Below the pieces are notes generated by a model. That model made no database searches and had not been told where the DNA came from. It was given only the letters and a program-made list of their open reading frames with translations. The position numbers and the translations under genes are program-made. This document shows, one piece after another, positions 29,113 to 36,807 of a stretch of 64,000 nt of DNA. Numbering within the stretch: position 1 is the stretch's first letter; every line of letters starts with the position of its first letter. Source of the stretch: CAVXXB01 sp963765585. Lineage in GTDB: Bacteria > Calditrichota > Calditrichia > JAJRVZ01. Where the stretch lies: positions 1 through 64,000 of the forward strand of contig CAVXXB010000001.1 of the NCBI GenBank assembly GCA_963765585.1. The letters run 5' to 3'.

Positions 29113-30551
29113 TATACTATCCTAAAGTGATCTACGAGTACACAACGCCGTTCACGTGAAAAACTACGTGCATTGGTTAATCCCTCTCCGGTTGGGCTGG
29201 CAATAGAAAACGAACAATATCCCTCACCACCATATCCAAGTCCGGCCACAGATGGTCCGTTCTTTACAAATATACTACAATTCATTTCTCTGGCCATACG
29301 ACTCAGATTATCAATATTGCGGGAATGCATGGTCGCCGTATGCGCAAACCCATGCTCCGCCTTCTTGGCAATATCGATTGCCGCATCGGCATTGGGCATT
29401 CTTACCACTGGTAACACCGGCATCATCTGCTCCGTCCAGACCAACGGGTGATCCTGTGGAACCGGGGCAATGGCCAGGCGCAATTTATCATTGGCTGAAA
29501 TCCCAATTTTTTCAAGGATTACTCTGACGTTTTTTCCGATCAGAGATTTTTCCATTACCGCCGGTTTACCAGGTCCATTGGTCTCAGTGAATATTACCTT
29601 CTCTATCTGTTTCACCTGTTCCGGATTTAACACCATTGCATGATGTCTTCTAAACTCAGAGAGTAACTGATTATAGACCTTATCAACCACAAAGACTTCT
29701 TTTTCATCGACACAAATAATATTGTTATCCAAAGAGGCCCCTCTCACAATACTGTCCGCCGCATTTGACAGATCCGCACTTTCATCAACCACTACGGGCG
29801 GATTTCCGGGTCCTGCACAAATGGCGCGTTTTCCGCTGGTCATCGCCTCACGAACCACCGCCCCGCCGCCGGTGACAACCAATAATCGTATCCCTGGATC
29901 CTGCATCAATTCCTGGGCAGTCGCGATAGTTGGGTTCGCTAATGAGCTAACCAGATTTTCCGGACCGCCGGCAGCAAGAATGGCTTCATTCAGCAAATGT
30001 ACATTGCGATTACTGACTTTACTGGCTGCGGGATGCACGTTGAAAACTACTGCATTACCTGCTGCCAACATTCCGATAGTGTTGCAGATTATAGTGGATG
30101 TCGGGTTTGTTGTTGGCGTTATCGCACCAATGACCCCATAGGGCGCAGGTTCAATTAAAGTTAATCCGCGATCGCCACTTACTGCAGATGGCGAGAGAAT
30201 TTCCGTTCCGGGTGTCTTTTCCGTAACCAACCGGTTTTTTTCAATTTTGTCTTCCAGTCGGCCCAAACCGGTTTCTGAATATGCCAATTCCGCAAGTTCC
30301 TGTCCGTACTCGGTCATTTTTTCGCGGATGCTTGCGATTATTTCATTGCGTTTCGACAGCGTCATTGCATTCAATTGATGATATGCTTTCGTGGCAGCCG
30401 ATACAGCAGAGCTTACATCCGGGAACACCCCTTTTCCTGTGGGTGAGGCCGGTGTTTCCTGATCGTTTCTGCTTTGGCCAGGATCAGCATTTAGATAACT
30501 CAGCACCTGGCGTGCCAACACATCGATTTGTTGGTCATTTAGCTTTGCCAA
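29112..30551 (-). CDS. CoA-acylating aldehyde dehydrogenase (PduP/EutE type)
   Basis: 479 residues. It oxidises an aldehyde (here most likely acetaldehyde from the DeoC domain) to the acyl-CoA, using NAD+ and CoA. The NAD-fold region has APYGVIGAITPTTNPTSTII, the catalytic Cys lies in LDNNIICVDEKEV, and GPGNPPVVVDESADL is the usual family block. Residues 1-22 (MAKLNDQQIDVLARQVLSYL) form an amphipathic helix joined by a flexible linker rich in Ser/Pro/Asn, which is how encapsulation peptides look in PduP. It therefore probably sits inside the shell. It lies between the shell genes, in the middle of the operon. No alcohol dehydrogenase or phosphotransacetylase is in the window. Confidence 0.92.
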   Translation of the reverse strand: MAKLNDQQIDVLARQVLSYLNADPGQSRNDQETPASPTGKGVFPDVSSAVSAATKAYHQLNAMTLSKRNEIIASIREKMTEYGQELAELAYSETGLGRLEDKIEKNRLVTEKTPGTEILSPSAVSGDRGLTLIEPAPYGVIGAITPTTNPTSTIICNTIGMLAAGNAVVFNVHPAASKVSNRNVHLLNEAILAAGGPENLVSSLANPTIATAQELMQDPGIRLLVVTGGGAVVREAMTSGKRAICAGPGNPPVVVDESADLSNAADSIVRGASLDNNIICVDEKEVFVVDKVYNQLLSEFRRHHAMVLNPEQVKQIEKVIFTETNGPGKPAVMEKSLIGKNVRVILEKIGISANDKLRLAIAPVPQDHPLVWTEQMMPVLPVVRMPNADAAIDIAKKAEHGFAHTATMHSRNIDNLSRMAREMNCSIFVKNGPSVAGLGYGGEGYCSFSIASPTGEGLTNARSFSRERRCVLVDHFRIV

Positions 30552-30604
30552 AATGTTCCTCCACTAGCTCAAAATGGGTGCAAAAAATAAGCCATATTTC
30601 AGAA

Positions 30605-30892
30605 TTATTTCTTGTACAGTAATTCGCCGTCTATTTCCCAATTATCCACTATGGCCATGACAACTGCGTCACAAGGTTTTTTATCTGTGACAACTGTCTG
30701 ACGTGCCGAGCTGCCACTGGCAAACAAGACCATTTCACCGACACCAGCACCCACAGCATCTACTGCAACCACAAAACCATCTGTTTCTTTCCCCTTCAAA
30801 TCCACCTTACTGAGCAGCAAAAATTTCATACCATTCATACTGGACTCTTTTTGGGTTGACACGACAGTACCGACAACTTTTGCCAGTGTCAT
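30605..30892 (-). CDS. BMC-P (EutN/CcmL family) vertex protein 3
   Basis: 95 residues: MTLAKVVGTVVSTQKESSMN, then VVAVDAVGAGVGEMVLFASG and AVVMAIVDNWEIDG. It is the most standard EutN/CcmL sequence of the three. It lies 18 bp after the BMC-H gene and 53 bp before the AldDH gene. Forms pentamers at shell vertices. Confidence 0.92.
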   Translation of the reverse strand: MTLAKVVGTVVSTQKESSMNGMKFLLLSKVDLKGKETDGFVVAVDAVGAGVGEMVLFASGSSARQTVVTDKKPCDAVVMAIVDNWEIDGELLYKK

Positions 30893-30910
30893 AAAACCTC
30901 CTGAACTAGT

Positions 30911-31222
30911 TTATTTTTTTGCTTTCGACTGTGTGCCAGCATCTTCTGCCCTGCCTAAAGGCATCACTGTATCCACGTTTGAATGAGGTCTGGCAATTAC
31001 ATGTACAGACACTATTTCACCAACCCGGGTTGCACCGGCCTGGCCGGCATCGCATGCAGCTTTAACGGCAGCAACATCACCACGAATAATTGCCGTTACA
31101 TAGCCACCACCCGTTTTCTCATAACTGACCAGCTCGACTTTTGCTGCTTTTACCATTGCATCTGCAGCCTCAACCACTGCCGGAAAACTTCTTGTTTCGA
31201 TCATACCTAATGCTTCAGCCAT
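30911..31222 (-). CDS. BMC-H shell hexamer protein
   Basis: 103 residues from ATG at 31222, which has GGAGG at the right distance; a frame adding four residues starts at 31234. One BMC (Pf00936) domain: MAEALGMIETRSFPAVVEAA, then VELVSYEKTGGGYVTAIIRG and GEIVSVHVIARPH. This is the main facet protein and the only BMC-H gene in the operon. A C-terminal tail of about 20 residues (SNVDTVMPLGRAEDAGT...) is longer than usual and lysine-rich at its end. Confidence 0.94.
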   Translation of the reverse strand: MAEALGMIETRSFPAVVEAADAMVKAAKVELVSYEKTGGGYVTAIIRGDVAAVKAACDAGQAGATRVGEIVSVHVIARPHSNVDTVMPLGRAEDAGTQSKAKK

Positions 31223-31290
31223 AACATCCTCCACTTATTTTATTGTTATACAACTTTTGTTGATATTTCACTAACGACAGAGATGGGTGC

Positions 31291-31390
31291 AATTAGGAGT
31301 TAGAAGTTAGAGATTAGAGATTAGAGATTTTGTCTGATGTAACTCCAAGTTCCGAATTCCTAATTACAAATAACCAATAACTAATTACCT
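31291..31390. repeat. AATTAGG-type repeat inside the BMC operon
   Basis: AATTAGGAGTTAGAAGTTAG with three AGAGATT units at the left and TCCTAATTACAAATAACCAA at the right form an inverted pair in the 198-bp gap between the BMC-T and BMC-H genes. It is the only large gap in the operon. Confidence 0.6.
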
Positions 31391-31420
31391 CTGTATTCTC
31401 TACGGCACCTCTTCGAATTC

Positions 31421-32044
31421 TTAACTATCCACTTTCTTTCCTGTCACACTTTCAACCGCATTTACTGCTGCCCGCCATCCGACTTCAATATCTTGCTCTT
31501 CACCACCAAGATATAAGCGACCAAAACTGCCAAATGCCCGCACTTCAAGAATATTAATATTTGCCGCTTTCTCCGCTTCATTGGCAGCAAGTGCCGCATA
31601 GGCTGCCGGTTGAGTTTCAAGAATAAATAAAGTCTGGCCGGGAATAATCATATTCCCATGCCGTGTACGGTTTATCAGCTGTGTTTGATGATCATCAATC
31701 CGCCGGATTACCTGGCTGGAAAATATTTTGGGTTTCCAGCGATCCTGTTCTTTTAAGCCAAGTGCATCCAGAATCGCACCGCCAGCCTGACGAACATCTG
31801 CTTGTGATTGGGAGTGAATTTCCAGCATTCCATACAAGCGTTCAACAATTTGCATACCGGGCGTAACATTTGTCGATTTTACCGCAATATCCGTTACCCG
31901 GTTTATTTCAATTCCCGGAGATATTTCAACGAAAAGTGAGGCCATTCCCGCGATTGGTAAAAAACCCTGAGCGACTGTGCCTAAAAATGCCGCATACTGC
32001 GGCTGTAGACTATCTAAAAATACATATGCACGCAGATCAACCAA
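31421..32044 (-). CDS. BMC-T shell protein, stacked double-trimer type
   Basis: 207 residues with two BMC domains. Its opening (MVDLRAYVFLDSLQPQYAAF) and blocks such as GFLPIAGMASLFVEISPGIE, TQLINRTRHGNMIIPGQTLF and GSFGRLYLGGEE closely follow the BMC-T of H. ochraceum that forms two stacked trimers with a gated central pore. It would control passage of larger molecules (sugar phosphates, CoA, NAD) into the compartment. Transcribed as second gene after the RpiB-DeoC fusion, 28 bp away. Confidence 0.9.
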   Translation of the reverse strand: MVDLRAYVFLDSLQPQYAAFLGTVAQGFLPIAGMASLFVEISPGIEINRVTDIAVKSTNVTPGMQIVERLYGMLEIHSQSQADVRQAGGAILDALGLKEQDRWKPKIFSSQVIRRIDDHQTQLINRTRHGNMIIPGQTLFILETQPAAYAALAANEAEKAANINILEVRAFGSFGRLYLGGEEQDIEVGWRAAVNAVESVTGKKVDS

Positions 32045-32072
32045 AATGTGTCCCTCCTATCGTTTATTATAT

Positions 32073-33488
32073 TTATTCTGTTACAGTTATTTCCTTTGCC
32101 TGCTGTAATATTTTGATTCCGGCACTGGCACCAATACGCGTCGCACCGGCAGATATCATTTTTTTTGCGTCTTCATAGGAACGGATTCCCCCTGCGGCCT
32201 TTACACCGATTTTTCCGTCACCGACTACATTACGCATCAATTCAACATCCTCAGCTGTGGCACCATGCGGACCAAAACCGGTTGATGTCTTTACATAATT
32301 CGCTTTTGCTTTCTTGGCTATTTCGCAGGCCTTTACCTTTTCTTCATCACTGAGCATAGCTGCTTCTATAATTACTTTGCTTAATGCCCCGCCATCTTCA
32401 CATGCTTCACACACCATGCGAATATCGCGATACACCAGATCATAGTCACCGCTCTTTAACGCGCCAATATTGATGACCATATCAATTTCTTCTGCCCCGT
32501 CGCGAATTGCTCTCCGGGTTTCGAGCGATTTTATTTCAGGCAAATTGGCACCATGCGGAAAACCAACCACAGTACAAACTTTCACTTTTGATCCCGATAA
32601 TTCTTTATGAGCCAGGGCTACATAAACCGGACTGATGCATACCGTGGCAAAATTATAATCTCTAGCCTCTTTACATAGCGTCACGATATCATTCTCGGTT
32701 GTTCCTGGCTTAAGGACCGTATGATCGATACAGGCAGCGATATCTTCCGGTACACATTCTCCACCGGTGGCATCGTGATAGCCAAAGCGATCTACACCGG
32801 AGTCACGAAAGTATCGTAAGGTATCCGGTTGCCGGTCTGTACAAACGCCACAGACACAAACCATGTCACTGTCGGAGTGTCCGTCATGAGTCGCGGGAGT
32901 CTCTTTATCCATAAAAGACTTAACTCGTTCTAATACCCGGTTTAAATCTTCCTGTGATAAATTTGTCAACTGTACCTCCGTATCTGATTCATTATTTTTC
33001 GTTTTGTCCTCTGTACTATAAGAGGGAGTATTTGTCGAATCCAGCTCATCAATCATTGTTACCCTGCGTTTATGCCGTTCTTCAATGCAAAAAGTACTTG
33101 TAAAAGTATCTACGATTTGCTTTGCCAACCCGGAACCCAGTAATGACCCACCTAAAGTGAGAATATTGGCATCATTATGTTCCCGTGCATTTCGGGCAGT
33201 CGAAATATCATAACACATAGCTGCGCGCACGCCCGACACCTTATTGGCGGTCATGGCAGATCCAATTCCGGCACCATCAATAATAATACCGATATCGGCA
33301 TCCCCCCCGCTCACATTTTGCGCAACCAGAAACGCATATTTGGGATAGTCGACGGATTCGGTACTCTTTGTCCCACAATCGTTCAGAACATATCCCTTTT
33401 CACTAAGATATACCTTTAGTTCTTCCTTTAGAGGAAAGCCGCCATGATCTGAGCCAATAGCAATTTTGTTTATTTTCATATCATTCAT
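32073..33488 (-). CDS. RpiB-DeoC fusion: ribose-5-phosphate isomerase B-like plus deoxyribose-5-phosphate aldolase
   Basis: 471 residues, two enzymes in one chain. Residues 1-147 are RpiB/LacAB-like (SDHGGFPLKEEL, ANKVSGVRAAMCYD, EHNDANILTLGG). The usual catalytic Cys of the ICGTGIG loop is Asp71 here (IIIDGAGIG). Residues 245-471 are DeoC, with the Schiff-base lysine at 400 (YVKTSTGFG), the second lysine at 430 (IGVKAAGGI) and Asp336 (EEIDMVINIG). DeoC splits deoxyribose-5-phosphate into glyceraldehyde-3-phosphate and acetaldehyde. The linker of about 100 residues holds an amphipathic helix (174-193, LTNLSQEDLNRVLERVKSFM), a likely encapsulation peptide, and a Cys cluster CVCGVC at 211-216. 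It is the first enzyme gene after the regulator; both activities would be inside the shell. Confidence 0.93.
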   Translation of the reverse strand: MNDMKINKIAIGSDHGGFPLKEELKVYLSEKGYVLNDCGTKSTESVDYPKYAFLVAQNVSGGDADIGIIIDGAGIGSAMTANKVSGVRAAMCYDISTARNAREHNDANILTLGGSLLGSGLAKQIVDTFTSTFCIEERHKRRVTMIDELDSTNTPSYSTEDKTKNNESDTEVQLTNLSQEDLNRVLERVKSFMDKETPATHDGHSDSDMVCVCGVCTDRQPDTLRYFRDSGVDRFGYHDATGGECVPEDIAACIDHTVLKPGTTENDIVTLCKEARDYNFATVCISPVYVALAHKELSGSKVKVCTVVGFPHGANLPEIKSLETRRAIRDGAEEIDMVINIGALKSGDYDLVYRDIRMVCEACEDGGALSKVIIEAAMLSDEEKVKACEIAKKAKANYVKTSTGFGPHGATAEDVELMRNVVGDGKIGVKAAGGIRSYEDAKKMISAGATRIGASAGIKILQQAKEITVTE

Positions 33489-33543
33489 ATGATTTTGACC
33501 GATTAATTTTATTTACTAATTACCAGTTACAAATTACCCGGTT

Positions 33544-34494
33544 TCAATGCATGGTTAACAGATGCGACGCTATATATTCATCTGTTATTAAAATATTAAA
33601 TGTACCACTTTTTAATCCTGCCAGCACGGCAGGAAATTTTTCCCGTCCCCCGGCCACCGCAATTGAATAATCTTTTTTTTGTAAATCTTTTAGATCAATA
33701 CCGATTGTTCTGTCATCGAGATCATGCGAGCAAATTTGCCCATTTTTTGTGATAATTCTTGAGCAGATATCCGCAATCGCATCATTTGCCAGTAGTTTTT
33801 CAACTTCATGCGGCTCAAAATAGTCCGCTTTAACCAGAACGGATTCATAATTAAATAATCCAATAGTAAAAACTGCAATGGTCGCACTTTTTGCATAATC
33901 CAAAGTACGGGCAATGTTCCGGTCCCTTACTATCGCATTCTTTAGTTCCGCATTGTCGACAATGGCTGGCAACGGCAACAGGAATGGAGTCGCCCATAAT
34001 TTTTCACCAACCCGTTGGGCAATTTCACTGGCATGGGTATCATATTCCGCTTTGGACACGCCTCCGTTTAGCTGTACAACAACCATACCATTTACCGGTT
34101 GTTTTGTAAAATTCTTTGCGACTTCCTGCATCGTTGATCCCCATGACAGTCCCAGAATGGCATCCGGGCTTAACAGCTGCTCCAGATATTTTACCGTGGC
34201 TATTCCCAGCCTTTTCTTCACCTGGCCGGCATCCACATCTTCGGGAACAACAATCACATGCTTAAGACCATATTTTTCTTTTACAGACAGCTCAAGCTGC
34301 GTACCCAGCATATCAGGGTCGACAACCTCTATTTTTACAATTCCCTGATCACGGGCTGATTGAAGCATCCGTGATACCCCGGGTCTCGATATTCCAATTT
34401 TGCGCGCTATCTCAATCTGACTAAACTGATGCTCGTAATATAGACGTGCAACCTCTACTAATTTTCCTTTATCAACAGCTTCCATAATCATCAT
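33544..34494 (-). CDS. DeoR/SorC-family sugar-phosphate-responsive regulator
   Basis: 316 residues. The N-terminal helix-turn-helix (FSQIEIARKIGISRPGVSRM) is followed by the sugar-binding SorC domain (ILGLSWGSTMQEVAKNF, VQLNGGVS, DRTIGIDL, VAGGREKFPAVLAGLKSG). It belongs with the SorC-type repressors that include B. subtilis DeoR, which is released by deoxyribose-5-phosphate. That fits the operon's aldolase exactly, so deoxyribose-5-phosphate is the likely effector. First gene of the BMC operon, 55 bp before rpiB-deoC, and palindromes stand directly upstream, so it probably controls itself and the shell. The start could also be Met4 at 34485. Confidence 0.88.
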   Translation of the reverse strand: MMIMEAVDKGKLVEVARLYYEHQFSQIEIARKIGISRPGVSRMLQSARDQGIVKIEVVDPDMLGTQLELSVKEKYGLKHVIVVPEDVDAGQVKKRLGIATVKYLEQLLSPDAILGLSWGSTMQEVAKNFTKQPVNGMVVVQLNGGVSKAEYDTHASEIAQRVGEKLWATPFLLPLPAIVDNAELKNAIVRDRNIARTLDYAKSATIAVFTIGLFNYESVLVKADYFEPHEVEKLLANDAIADICSRIITKNGQICSHDLDDRTIGIDLKDLQKKDYSIAVAGGREKFPAVLAGLKSGTFNILITDEYIASHLLTMH

Positions 34495-34495
34495 A

Positions 34496-34530
34496 TGAAC
34501 ATATGTTCGGCATGTATTAACATTTGTTCA
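34496..34530 (-). promoter_or_regulatory. Candidate operator pair for the DeoR-type regulator
   Basis: A perfect 12-bp palindrome GAACATATGTTC lies at 34497-34508, just before the regulator start. A related imperfect copy (TTAACATTTGTTCA) lies at 34517-34530. The centres are about 20 bp apart, two helical turns, as expected for binding of a SorC tetramer. The position fits autorepression of the BMC operon. Confidence 0.55.
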
Positions 34531-34602
34531 ATAATAAATGAAAAAATTTTAATTGTCAAGTAAATAATTGAATTTTGATAGCCTGGAATGAAAGAACCTC
34601 TG

Positions 34603-34626
34603 AACCATCTGAATATTCAGATGGTT
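34603..34626. promoter_or_regulatory. 24-bp perfect palindrome in the divergent intergenic region
   Basis: Half-site AACCATCTGAAT, followed directly by its exact reverse complement. It lies midway between the divergent regulator and GPP34 genes. It could be an operator for either side or a hairpin in a transcript. The TGAATATTCA core slightly resembles the palindrome at 34497. Confidence 0.6.
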
Positions 34627-34737
34627 TATGTGTATAAAAATTAAACTGATTTATGGGATTCTGAAAATAAGTTCAGAAAAATATTTTTGCAGATATAAAC
34701 ATGTTATAGAAGTTTTTTATACATTATATAAACCTGC

Positions 34738-35448
34738 ATGGAGAATATAATTATGAATACCAAATACTTTATTTATCAACAGTTATTATTATTACTTTTA
34801 AAGGACGAAGAAGGTACTCTTTTTTCCGGGGTTTTTTATCAACAGGCACTGGCTGGCGCTTTTATGGCAGATTTATTATTATCCAAACACGTGGAAATTG
34901 AAGAAAAGGGCCGGTCCAAGCGTCTTAAGCTGATATCGTCGACGCCCACCGGAGATGACTTGTTAGATGAATGTCTGCAAAAACTGCAAAAGGCCAGGCG
35001 TCCGGCCAGCCTGCAAACATGGATATCACGATTTGCATCACTAAAAAACATGAAACATCGCGCGGCTGAAAGTCTTTGTCGCATCGGTATTCTCAGCATG
35101 AAAGAAGATACTATTCTGTTGCTCTTTAAGCGCAAAGTGTACCCTGAAATCAATCCGGTTCCTGAAAAGGAGATCATGGACCGGCTGCACCAGACTATTT
35201 TTACAGATAAAACCGATATAGAACCGGAAACCATAATTTTGCTGGCCATATGTAAAAGTGCGAATGTTCTTGGAAAAATTTTTGACAGGAAAGAAATTCG
35301 GAGCAGGAAGAAACGCATTGATCAAATTGTGAACGGAGATCTGATCGGTCATGCCACGCAAGAGGTGATCCAATCAGTGCAGGCTGCTATAGCAGTGGCT
35401 GCCATCATGCCGGCAATTATCGCTTCAACTACAGCCGGGAGCCACTAA
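34738..35448 (+). CDS. GPP34 (GOLPH3/Vps74-like) family protein
   Basis: 236 residues. It follows the GPP34 pattern: a hydrophobic start (YQQLLLLLLKDEEGTLFSGV), a helix-rich core (AGAFMADLLLSKHVEIEEKG) and a late hydrophobic hairpin helix (QAAIAVAAIMPAIIASTTAG). The eukaryotic relatives bind phosphatidylinositol-4-phosphate and place glycosyltransferases in the Golgi; bacterial members are poorly studied and may act at the inner membrane. The start is either ATG 34738 or Met6 at 34753. Divergent from the BMC operon; no functional tie is seen. Confidence 0.8.
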   Translation: MENIIMNTKYFIYQQLLLLLLKDEEGTLFSGVFYQQALAGAFMADLLLSKHVEIEEKGRSKRLKLISSTPTGDDLLDECLQKLQKARRPASLQTWISRFASLKNMKHRAAESLCRIGILSMKEDTILLLFKRKVYPEINPVPEKEIMDRLHQTIFTDKTDIEPETIILLAICKSANVLGKIFDRKEIRSRKKRIDQIVNGDLIGHATQEVIQSVQAAIAVAAIMPAIIASTTAGSH

Positions 35449-35462
35449 CCCGGGACTCATAT

Positions 35463-36005
35463 TTACAGATTTTCGATATAACTTTTTAGTCCGCTTATCT
35501 GCCTCCGGTGCCGGGTCATTGTGTGGCCACGTAAATACAAGCGGTCCAGTATACGCGTGACAAAACTACCGCAGGTATAATGTACGGTTACACTCAGTTC
35601 AGTCGATCCATCCAGCAGGTTTTTAAGCGTATAATCCCTGATGAAATTTTGCTGCAAGGGTATCTTTAAATGATTGATATCTCTGTATACGATTCGTTTA
35701 TCAGGAACAAATGCAATAATCTTTTCCCGATAGATTATTTCATCGATTTCGCCGCCCGAGTAATAATCGATTTCCGAATTTTTATTCAATACACCGCCAT
35801 TGGAAATCCGGATTTTTGCTACAGCCGTATCCCATTCAGGAACCCGCTCAATATCGATTAAAGTCCGCCATACAATCTTAGACGGACTTTCGATAATTTC
35901 ATTAATCGTAAATGTAGTTTCCGGAGAAGCAAAAAATCCGATACTACTGAAGAGCACTAATAAAATAATAATTGAATAGCCAATAATTCTCAGAAATGTA
36001 TACAA
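35463..36005 (-). CDS. Membrane-anchored SRPBCC family protein
   Basis: 180 residues. An N-terminal transmembrane helix (IIGYSIIILLVLFSSIGFFA) is followed by a polyketide-cyclase/START-like fold (IIESPSKIVWRTLIDIERVP; SVTVHYTCGSFVTRILDRLY), with the IEVPEWDT-like turn typical of this superfamily. It probably binds a lipid or other hydrophobic ligand at the membrane. It is 7 bp downstream of the redoxin gene and may be its operon partner. Confidence 0.75.
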   Translation of the reverse strand: MYTFLRIIGYSIIILLVLFSSIGFFASPETTFTINEIIESPSKIVWRTLIDIERVPEWDTAVAKIRISNGGVLNKNSEIDYYSGGEIDEIIYREKIIAFVPDKRIVYRDINHLKIPLQQNFIRDYTLKNLLDGSTELSVTVHYTCGSFVTRILDRLYLRGHTMTRHRRQISGLKSYIENL

Positions 36006-36012
36006 ATCTCTC

Positions 36013-36798
36013 TCAGCGCATTAATACCATACGTTTTGCTGATTGATAGTCACCTGATTTGACAACATAATAATACACTCCGGATGCCACGGCTCTGGCC
36101 TGATTATCCAAACCATTCCAGCTAAATTCATGTCGTCCTGCAAATAACTGATTATCAACCAGTGTTTTTATTAATCTACCCTCAATATTGAATATTTGCA
36201 AGATCACTTTTTGAGTCTCAGTAATTTCAAACCCAATGGTTGTCGTCGGATTGAATGGATTGGGATAATTCTGATATAAATCGGGGGTTGCCGGTACTGA
36301 AGTTTCATCATCGATACTACTGGCAGTTAACAAATTATCTATCATGGATGTTATCTGGCTCGCATTTACACCCGCCCCACGATAACGCACAATGCCTTCA
36401 TGATCAATAACCATTGAGACATCATTCGCCTCATACGCACCATATGTCGCCCGCGCTGCTGACGCATCGATACAAAGAGGATATGTTATTTTTGTAAATT
36501 GTTGGTAATTCCGGACATTATCCACATTACTATTGGGATACCAATCGAGACCAATTGCCTGGAAGTTTTGTTGTTTATATACTGCATTAATATTTGTTTC
36601 GGTGCCTGGACCAGACGCTCTGCAGGTCGGTCAGTTCCAGCCAAAAAAGAACAGATAAACCACCCTGCCACTATAATCCGAAAGGGATATGGTACCGTGA
36701 TCAGGGGTTGCGTAGGTAAAGTCAGGTGCCTTGGTACCAACACTCTGGCTAAAAAGAGTACCTGATAATATTAAAATCATTACTAACATTTTTTTCAT
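36013..36798 (-). CDS. Secreted redoxin with sorting domain, candidate selenoprotein (in-frame TGA)
   Basis: 261 residues when TGA at 36633-36631 is read as selenocysteine. The start ATG 36798 follows AGGAG by 8 bp and begins a signal peptide (MKKMLVMILILSGTLFSQ). Then comes a TlpA/peroxiredoxin-like domain: VGTKAPDF, ISLSDYSGRVVYLFFFGWN, then U56-P-T-C59, where homologues have CxxC, and AIGLDWYPNS, DVSMVIDHEGIVRYRG. The C-terminus is a surface-sorting domain of the type-A kind (YQNYPNPFNPTTTIGFE). The frame is otherwise unbroken for 260 codons. Just after the TGA the RNA can form a short hairpin (36626-36605) with loop GCG, about 12 bases from the TGA, a little nearer than in usual bacterial SECIS elements. 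It likely catalyses thiol-disulfide exchange outside the cell. The alternative is one base error in a Cys codon. Confidence 0.75.
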
Positions 36799-36807
36799 AA
36801 CACACTC

